DNA from: Gerris lacustris | Taxonomy: Eukaryota > Arthropoda > Insecta > Hemiptera > Gerridae | DNA: 64,000 bases | Reading direction: 5' to 3' | Assembly: GCA_951217055.1 (NCBI GenBank) | Contig: OX578286.1 | Coordinates: forward strand, 16,145,050 to 16,209,049 | Shown: piece after piece, positions 56,709 through 64,000 of the stretch | Layout: each line of letters starts with the position of its first letter | How positions within the stretch are numbered: position 1 is the stretch's first letter | Notes under the pieces: generated by a model | What the model was told of the DNA's origin: nothing | Database searches by the model: none | What the model saw: only the letters and a program-made list of their open reading frames with translations | Position numbers and translations under genes: made by a program

Positions 56709-59193
56709 GTCCAGGAGATAGCTTGCAAAAAAGTGTCTGACTAACATCAAGCTAGAATTTTGTATACAAGTCAGGGGTGCCCGCTCAAAGGGGTGTACGA
56801 CGCAGAGTGCGTCGTAAATAAAATTTTTGGGGGGGATTTTCGGTAATGTTATTTTTTTAGGGGGGGGGGAGTGCAATTTTCATGCTGAAATCAACTGATT
56901 GAGGGAGAAGAATCTAAACAATATTTTTATGCTTTCCTCTATACTCTATATTATTTGTATGTCTACCACTATTATACTAATACTATTTTCTAGTTACTGA
57001 AGTGGTACATTACCACATTTATTGTACCATAATTAAGTAATTCGATTCTTCTCGCGACACCAATATAGTAATAGTCTGTTGTTAGATGTACACGATGTTT
57101 TAAAGTGTCCCTTCCAATTTAATGGTTTTATTTATATCATTAAGTAGTTTATTTATGGTTTTATTTTATTGTTAAACAATAATTAGAGCTTATAGTTGTC
57201 CAGTATCACGTAAAACAGAGTACCTTTCTTTAATCCTCTATTATAAGAAATATAAAATAAAAACATAAATAAACTAAAAACATAAAATAGAAACAAATAA
57301 ACTAAAAACATAAAATAGAAACATAAATTATTAGTGTTAAATCAGTAACTACGAGTCATAATTATGACTAGATATTTTGCAAAAAAAAAATCAATTATAG
57401 TAAAATAATTGACGTTTTTATGAACACACCCACTAACACTAACAGGAAACGTTTGTTGTGTAAATTATAAAAAAATTACAGGGAAGAACTTGCATCAAGC
57501 AAGTACTTTTTAGTTTCGTATATTATTCGGCATAAAATAACATTTTAGTAAACCCATCCCACCCTATATGAAAGTAAACAAAATGAAACAAATTTAAATA
57601 GATCCCTCAAAAAAGAAAAATTTGTGTAGTGTAAGGAGAGTAGACTACTTTTGTAGACTACTTTAGTAGACAAAATTTGCAATTTTTAAAAATTCAAAAA
57701 TCCGGCCCGATATTATTAGCGCCTCACCATAGGTATTAGCATGAATTATTTCATAATTTTAGGACTAGCCTCAAATAGGTGGAACGGGGGGGGGACATTT
57801 TTTTAGTGAAATTTTGGCGCTAAAGATGCAATTTTGGCGGTAAAAAACACAGTAGTCACAAAAACTATATATATTTGTAATCTACTCTTCAGTAGCTTTT
57901 ATTTGATACCCATCTCAAAAATTAAAAAATATAAATATTTGAGGTTTTTACATTTTTGCGTTCTGCGCATGCGCATATTAAATGTTAAAAACCTTCTTAT
58001 ATTTTTTCTATGACTGGGTCAAAAAGTTACGCCAATATTTTAAATTTCAAATCTCTCTCGTGAATGGTTCAGGCTCTATGAACCAAAGAGCGACGGACGG
58101 ACGGACACATCACCCTCGGCATAAGGGTTTTGAGAAGTATCTACAAAACCATAAAAAGTGCAGTCTGTAGTATCTGAAGATAGAGTATTATCAATAAAAG
58201 CTTTATTTTCTCAATTGTGCTTTTTCTTTTCTTTTAGTATGAGTAATGAAAAACTCAAACTACAATACTAGTACCAAGCATAAGTTTAAAAAAGACAAGA
58301 AAACATAAAGTTTATTAAATACTCGTAAATTAATATGTATATTTAATATACATATAGTTGATAATACAGAGAGAGAAACTAATAGTTTTGTTTGTTTCCT
58401 TTTCAGTCCTTAATTAACAAAGAGCAAATCAATTAACTAATAAACTTTCCAAAGTGAATTAAGTTTCACAAAATATTAAAATGACTTCGAAACAAAGAAA
58501 ATTTGATCCCGATTCCATGAATTAAAGAGGCATAATATTCGTTATTTGAATAAGAAAATTTACAAAAATTTATTGGGGGGTGGTCCCCCCAGACCCCCAT
58601 CTTAAACGAAGTGGGGGGGGGGTAAGTTTTACTAAGTTTTGGGGGGGAATTTGCGTCATGAGCCTTGGGGGGGATGGGCACCCCTGATACAAGTCAACCT
58701 TTTAGCGCCTTTTAAGAATATGTGGTCGGCTAAGTTCGTCTGCGGGACATAGCTTGGCAATAGGCGTTTGAAAAAAACAAACCGGTTGAGAGCGGTCATG
58801 TCTCACCAATTATGGTGGACAATGTGATTTTCATGATCCTTAGTACAGAATTAGTTAGTAGACCGAAAATCAAGTTGATGTTAGTTTGTCCCTTGACAGG
58901 TGACCAGTAATATTTGAATAACTAACCTATCAATTGTGAAAATATCATCGACTTAATTTTTGGTCTTCTAACTAATTCTGTACTCAGGATCATGAAAATC
59001 ACATTGTCCACCATAATTGGTGAGACATGGCCCCTCTCCACCGGTTTTTTTTTTCAAATGTCTATTGCCAAGCTATGTCCCGCAGACGAACTTAGCCGAC
59101 CAAATACTCTTAAAAAGAGCTAAAAGATTGACTTGTATACAATATTCTAGCTTGATGTTAGTCAGACACTTTTTTGCACGCTATCTCCTGGAC
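56709..59193. mobile_element. GTCCAGGAGATAG element, copy split by a hAT insertion
   Basis: Left GTCCAGGAGATAGCTTGC and right ...GCACGCTATCTCCTGGAC are inverted and TA flanks both sides (56707-56708, 59194-59195). Without the 1.9-kb insertion it is about 560 bp, close to the 17389 copy in length. Arms match those of 14709 (aagaatatgtggtcggctaa, gacatagcttggcaatagg). Confidence 0.85.
56772..58686. mobile_element. hAT element, 1.9 kb, CAGGGGTGCCC ends
   Basis: Left CAGGGGTGCCCGCTCAAAGG, right ...GGGGATGGGCACCCCTG. Exact 8-bp duplication atacaagt (56764-56771, 58687-58694), made from the host element. CAGGGGTG-CC is a typical hAT end. Inside, the reading frames are broken. About 57690-57970 resembles the inside of the 45064 element, reversed. 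Confidence 0.9.
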
Positions 59194-59195
59194 TA

Positions 59196-59905
59196 TATTC
59201 TTTTTTCCATTAAGAGTAAGTTAGCCATGCCATATTTATAAAATAATATACTTGACACATTAAGTTTTGTTTGATAGTCAATAATTGCATTCGGATTTTT
59301 TTTTATGGTATGTAATCTACATCCTTAATTATCGTTATCTTTTAGTAATTTTATGATTAATTATTAATACAATGAACCATGCAAATATCGGTGGGAAGAT
59401 CGTTTCAAAATGTATTTCTTTTTAAAATCTTAACAAGTCATTAGCATTAGAGTATAACGATGACCTCCTGATAGTGGTAACCACTTATTGTTTTTTCTGC
59501 TTTATTCTTAAGTGAACCAGTCACCGAGCTCTCACCCTTTCATTTTCAACAGACCTTGATCTCAATAACATCCTAATACCACTTAAGCTCTCGGCGACTT
59601 AGTTTATAAGTCCCCGAGATATATATATATACAAAATAACAAGTGCAAAACAATTTATAATTCGATTCTGATGCAACCAAATTATACTCTTTCTCGATTT
59701 AATATTTTTATTTTTTTCTTAGATAAATATATTTTATAGAATAAAGAAAGATCGAAAAGTTGAATTTTAATCTGTTATTTATTTGTAAAATGTATTACCA
59801 GTTTTTTTTTTTTTTTTACTCGCGTTGGAATTGCTGATTTATATGGACCTCTTTCTGTTCGGTTGACTAAGGAACAAAACTTTATTGCAAGGTATAGATG
59901 GGTAA
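59196..59905. other. Non-coding stretch, no gene seen
   Basis: AT-rich, short (TA)n at about 59622-59632 and a T run near 59801-59817. Nothing else stands out. Confidence 0.45.
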
Positions 59906-60141
59906 GGCCGCTCCCTGACTTGTCGGTACGGTATCGGTAAGCTAGTATGCCGATGCGGTAAGATTCTTTACCGAGCGCCTATATCTTAATGAGTTCACTG
60001 AGTACTTTACCGCTTTTGTTTTTACTGTTTGTTCTTACCGACTCTCGGTATACCGATTTTTACCGCTCGGTAAAGAATCTGTACCGAATCGGTACCGAGC
60101 GAGAGCTTACCGATACTGTACCGACAAGTGAGGGAGCGGCC
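59906..60141. mobile_element. Inverted-repeat element with TCGGTA motifs
   Basis: Left GGCCGCTCCCTGACTTGTCG and the complementary right end are alike over about 38 bases, with 2 mismatches. The inside is packed with TCGGTA / TACCGA motifs in both orientations, about twelve in all. Flanks are taa and tga, so a 3-bp duplication (as in PIF/Harbinger) is possible but not exact. A further inverted copy of the inner part (60005-60060) follows outside at about 60172-60230. Confidence 0.65.
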
Positions 60142-60287
60142 TGATTAGTGCGTAGGAGCGGGGCGGCAAGGAATCGGTATACCGAGAGTCGGTAAGAACA
60201 AGAAGTAAAAACAGAAGCGGTAAAAAGTACTAGATTAATAAACTCCTATCATTCTATCTTTGATCGTGGTCGAGGTGTCATCGCAAA

Positions 60288-60410
60288 ATGGCAACGGAGA
60301 GAGATATTCATGTTATTTTGGTCTCAGAAATTGAGAAATATCCATTGTTGTACTATTATAAATTACCGGAATATGTTAGAAAGGACCTGACGGAGAAAGC
60401 TTGGTCGTAA
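60288..60410 (+). pseudogene. MADF-domain fragment beside the TCGGTA element
   Basis: Forty codons from ATG: MATERDIHVILVSEIEKYPL, then LYYYKLPEYVRKDLTEKAWS and a TAA. E-I-E-K-x-P-x-L-Y and K-AW match MADF helices 1 and 2. The frame goes on as ISNK after the stop, and MADF domains usually have AWxEI here, so the TAA is probably a nonsense change. Alternatively GTAAAT at 60407 is a donor and tttacag at 60467 an acceptor of a 61-base intron, which would run in frame into the LINE sequence. The first reading is simpler. Confidence 0.5.
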
Positions 60411-60471
60411 ATTTCAAACAAAACAAAACTTTTAGGAATTTACTGTTTATATTTATTAATTTTACAGACAT

Positions 60472-61040
60472 GAAATACTTAATGCAGTAATGGAGACCAC
60501 AGCAGACAAAGAGATTATTGAAATAATAAAATATATTTACTACAGAGCCAAGTTAGAGATATCTCATGATCAAACATGTAGAACAATCAATATAAATCGA
60601 GGAACTAGACAGGGCGATGTGCTATCAAGTAAAGTCTTCATTTGTGTACTTGAAAGAGTTTTTAACATGCTGGAATGGGAGAATAGGGGGATTAAAGTAA
60701 ACGGTAGATGGTTGAATAGCCTAAAATTTGCAGATGATGTAGTTTTAATATGCAAGGATGTAAATGAAGCAAAAGAAATGTTGGAAAATCTAATTGATAA
60801 AGCTAAGCATATAGGACTAGAAATAAATAAGAATAAAACCAAAGCAATGAACGTAAATATAAACAACTCAGAAAATATTCAAATACTAGGCGATTCAATT
60901 GAATGTGTGAATGAGTATATATACCTAGGCTCTCTGATAAGTAACAAAATAGATGGTCAAGACAGAGAAATAAGCAGAAGAGTAACCCTCGGATGGGTTT
61001 CATTCAACAAATATCGTCATCTATTTAAATCAGATGTAGT
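60472..61040 (+). pseudogene. LINE reverse transcriptase, 5'-truncated first part
   Basis: Open frame reading TTADKEIIEIIKYIYYRAKL, then RGTRQGDVLS (the R-G-x-RQGD-x-(L)S motif), and LKFADDVVLI, the catalytic FADD box, then the thumb region YIYLGSLIS. This is the fingers-palm part of a non-LTR retrotransposon reverse transcriptase. The endonuclease and early fingers are missing, consistent with 5' truncation on insertion. At 61040 the frame is cut by the hAT element 61041-63364 and resumes at 63373. Confidence 0.9.
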
Positions 61041-61922
61041 CAGCGCCGGTGCTACACTTTTGGCCGCCACAGGCAAGACGGTTTTTGGCCGCCCTTTTGA
61101 AATAGGAAATGTTTTGACCGGGGGGGGGGGGGGGGGGGGGGTGAAAGAAGGGTGATTTTTTGGGGCTTTCTTTACATTTGTTTGGGTTATTACACAGAAA
61201 ATAACTGGAAAGTTTCAAATTTTTGTGTTGGGTTCTTTCGGGAATAAAGATCCTTTAACGACCTCCAGCCAAAGTCCAAGAAATTATAATAATTGTTCTC
61301 GGTTTGGTTTCACCTACGACCTACGGGCCCTAAAAATGGATACATAGTTGGCCTATAAGATGGTAAGCCTTAATATTTTACTATTAAATCTAAAATATTC
61401 CTATTTTATGTTAGTAAAAATAGTATTGATATTATAAAAAATAGGCTAAACTGTCACTAGGACATGGCTAGCTAATTTTGGGATGTCTAAAATTTTATAG
61501 TATTAATATCATTTGAGGAAAAAAATATAATATATATAATCATACATCAATTATTTTTTTGTGGGGCCCTGAAATTTTCCCTAGTGGACATTATACATTA
61601 TATTGTGAATTATAAATGAAACATGCCTCCTCTGATTTTAAATTAGATTAAAAAGTAAATTTTTACTAATAAGCCAACTTTTGTTAACTTCGGACAGTCT
61701 CGTCTTTTTTTGTTCTTGAAATATAACAACGTATTTTAAACATTTAAAAATAAAATAATTTTTCCACTTTCAATCGCCCGAACAAAGACAGAGGGCTAAA
61801 CAAAGTCTATTTAATATAACCTGGCTGCTTTTTAAAATAGTGCATGTCACTATTATTTAGCTATGATAGTTATTGAGTAATAAAGTAAAGTAGGCTATTT
61901 TTAAACTCAATATTAGAGGAAG

Positions 61923-62231
61923 GGTACTTCTTTAGATAGTTACTCCCCTATGCTGCTTCAGAATAAAAATGTCTTTGACTAAATAACTATTAAGAAAAAA
62001 AGAGATGTTTAGTTCAATGTAGTTTGGGACCAAGGAATATACCATTTCTGTTTTTATAAGGGGAGTAACAGTCTAAAGAAGAACATTCCGTACACCTTCT
62101 TTAGATTGTTACTCCCTCTGTTTTTTTATAAGAGGAGTAACAGTCTAAAGAAGAACATTCCTTACACCTTCTTTAGATTGTTACTCCCCTCTGTTCTTTT
62201 TATAATGGAAGTAACAATCTAAAGAAGTGCC
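61923..62231. mobile_element. Hairpin MITE with three hairpin units, nested in the hAT element
   Basis: Left GGTACTTCTTTAGATAG, right ...ATCTAAAGAAGTGCC. Exact 8-bp duplication agaggaag (61915-61922, 62232-62239). After the core come tandem hairpin units of about 70 bases, an intermediate step towards the array at 10702. Confidence 0.92.
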
Positions 62232-62269
62232 AGAGGAAGAAACCTAGAACAGAACTGAGCTTTATATTT

Positions 62270-62850
62270 TTACTTTATCATATAATGAGAAAGTCAAAAT
62301 ATTTGTGATGGGGCAAAAATTTGATCTTGAAATTTTGATAAATTTTACACGTTTTGAGTCCAAAAAAGAGGTTTTTAAAAAATGTCTGTCCGTCGTCTGT
62401 GCAGACGCCTAGAGCCTAAACTACTGGGCTAATTTTGACAAAATTTGGCATACATGTTCAGAAAAATCATACCCCGAAATGAATTTTAGTACCAAGTTTG
62501 GAGCCGCTACCCCCCAAAAACTCTGAAAAAAACGTAAAAATAATTATGACTCGAAAAACTGTTCCGACGATTTTGATTAAAAAAAAAATTTAAAATATAG
62601 TCCATTTAAATACGAATCTAACGATATAAGCCGTTTTCCCTGAGAAAACAGCTTTAACCGCAGGCGGAGAGAGGCCAGGATCGATTCCTCGCCGAGGAGA
62701 AGTTATTTTTAAATTTTGATGAAAATGTTGAATAATAATTAAATGTACCTACTAAAAATAATAAATGGGAAACTCTGGGCTAAGTAATTATGAACTCGTA
62801 TATATGAAAAACTTTGACTGATTTGTCTCAGACCGATTTTTATATTATTA
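62270..62850 (+). repeat. Dispersed repeat R1, copy D
   Basis: Starts tactttatcatataatgaga and keeps the block order of R1: cgtcgtctgtgcagacgcct, then caaaatttggcatacatgtt, aacgatataagccgttttcc, B-box-like ggatcgattcctcgcc and gaactcgtatatatgaaaaa. Lies inside the hAT element 61041-63364. Confidence 0.8.
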
Positions 62851-63372
62851 GGATAGATACAAATAAAAATTAACAAATTAAGGGAATTAAGGGAAATTAA
62901 GGGGGGGGGGATATAACAAGGGGTAAGAAAAGAGTTAAGTGAATAAATAAAAAAAGATATGAGGTGTAATGGAAAACTGACTTAAGGAGGGTTAGGAGAG
63001 AAAGAAAAATTCATACATAGATAAATATATATGTACTCATATAATAGCAAAGACAGCCGATAGTTTTTTTTAGGAATAAAAAGAAATGAAACCGGTGTAA
63101 CCGAGAATTAAACCCGAAATGCGATTAGCTCGGCTACTAACTAAAACAGCACCTGATAAGGTAATGTCTAGGGGTGTTATTACTAGGGTTCCATCTCTAT
63201 CTGCCTACTCAGTACGGGGGTTACGCACATTATTATCGTTTTGCTACTACAGATTTTGTTTTTAAATTTATAAAATAAAACCAACTGAGGGCGTCATCGG
63301 CCGCCCCCTGAGTTTGGCCGCCACAGGCGGCCGCCTGCCCCGCCTGTGCGTAGCGCCGGCGCTGGATGTAGT

Positions 63373-63826
63373 AATGGACCTAAAAAAGAAGTTGTGGACA
63401 TCATGCGTACTGCCAGTCATAACATACGGGTGTGAAACGTGGCAACTAACTGAAAGTGCATTAAACAGGCTTAGAACGACCCAAAGAGCCATGGAGAGAA
63501 GCATGCTCAGGATAACCAGGAGGGACAGAAAGAGGAACGAATGGATAAGGAATAAGACCCAACTAGAAGATATAGGAAAGATTGTGGTGGAGCGTAAATG
63601 GAACTGGGCAGGGCATATTGTGCGGACTCTAGATAATAGATGGACCAAAGAACTTATCGACTGGTATCCTAGAGATAAGACACGAAAAAGAGGAAGACCT
63701 AGGCTAGCCTGGGACGAAGAAATGAAGAAGACTTGTGGAGGTGCCTGTTGGCAAAGAGTAGCTCTTCAGAGACCGGAATGGAAAAGAATGAAGTCAATAT
63801 ACTCTTCTGAATGGCTTACAAAATAA
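63373..63826 (+). pseudogene. LINE reverse transcriptase, C-terminal part
   Basis: Frame from ATG at 63374 onward reads MDLKKKLWTSCVLPVITYGC, then ETW, a long basic stretch, and the block WNWAGHIVRTLDNRWTKELI and RKRGRPRLAWDEE, ending WLTK and stop TAA at 63824. WAGHI(V/A)R-x-x-DxRWT and RGRP-x-x-xW are the C-terminal hallmarks of endonuclease-reverse transcriptases of animal LINEs. It continues the frame broken at 61040. The 3' tail is AT-rich with repeats of ataaaatgat (63838-63862). Confidence 0.9.
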
Positions 63827-64000
63827 ATCTATACTAAATATAAAATGATATAAAATGATATATATAAATAATAACATTAGCAAATTAGGTATTTACATAT
63901 ATTTGTAAATTTATATGTTAATATCAAAAAAATATAAAATAAAATAAATAGGTTATATGTAGTAAGTAAATATTTTAATTAACAAAGATATAATGAATTA
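63827..64000. other. LINE 3' tail and AT-rich flank
   Basis: Short tandem taaaatgata units right after the LINE stop codon, as found at the 3' ends of RTE-like and related LINEs, then plain AT-rich sequence. Confidence 0.5.

Larger units (their letters stand above)
61041..63364. mobile_element. hAT element, 2.32 kb, inserted in the LINE
   Basis: Left CAGCGCCGGTGCTACACTTT, right ...GCGTAGCGCCGGCGCTG. Exact 8-bp duplication gatgtagt (61033-61040, 63365-63372) created from LINE coding sequence. TGGCCGCCACAGGC occurs at both ends. A 21-base G run lies at about 61120-61141. No transposase frame; contains a hairpin MITE and an R1 repeat. Confidence 0.93.

Noticed and set aside
60407..60467. 61-base intron joining the MADF fragment to the LINE frame
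   Set aside because: Splice-like borders and phase agree, but a 5'-truncated LINE beside a decayed MADF with one nonsense codon explains the sequence more simply.
63081..63160. tRNA or SINE head on the minus strand
   Set aside because: Some likeness to A and B boxes (tagccgagctaatcgc, ggtttaattctcgg), but spacing is too short and the match too weak.
63268..63648. 126-codon frame on the minus strand
   Set aside because: It is antisense to the LINE reverse transcriptase and crosses the hAT-LINE border.

Overview
This is AT-rich nuclear DNA from an animal, most likely an insect. The reasons are two intron-split genes with metazoan protein families and canonical GT-AG splice sites, very long introns, and a dense load of DNA transposons, MITEs, SINEs and a LINE. 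The abundance of hAT, pogo and piggyBac remnants and MADF-domain fragments fits insects; a hemipteran is possible, but I cannot fix the order or species.

Left part (about 2.3-16.7 kb, + strand): the 3' two thirds of the ethanolamine-phosphate cytidylyltransferase gene (Pcyt2/Pect, CDP-ethanolamine branch of phosphatidylethanolamine synthesis). Five coding exons are in phase: 2358-2440, 8178-8320, 10027-10227, 12485-12705 and 16584-16632. The first catalytic domain lies upstream of the window. A further in-phase exon at 14320-14476, with its own stop and poly(A) signal, could be an alternative 3' end.

Middle (about 16.7-34.5 kb): intergenic DNA with no gene that I can support. It holds MITEs, a decayed piggyBac, hAT and pogo-type elements, two tRNA-derived SINEs and several fold-back elements.

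Right-centre (34.5-51.6 kb, - strand): an almost complete SLC17-type (sialin / sodium-phosphate cotransporter-like) major facilitator gene of nine exons, converging on Pcyt2. All exon junctions agree in phase. Only the first coding exon with the start codon is missing.

Right end (51.6-64 kb): a mosaic of nested transposons. Several hAT-type elements have 8-bp target duplications; one 2.3-kb element splits a 5'-truncated LINE reverse transcriptase, and it carries a MITE and a second repeat inside it.

The most distinctive features are (1) a family of hairpin MITEs with 8-bp target duplications whose inner hairpin has multiplied into an array of about eleven units inside a Pcyt2 intron, (2) an inverted-repeat element in which palindromic CCAACATGTTGG sites flank a MADF DNA-binding-domain fragment, (3) the alternative Pcyt2 terminal exon, and (4) the nested insertion order readable from target duplications. 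Exon calls rest on splice motifs, phase and family resemblance recalled from knowledge; no database search was run.
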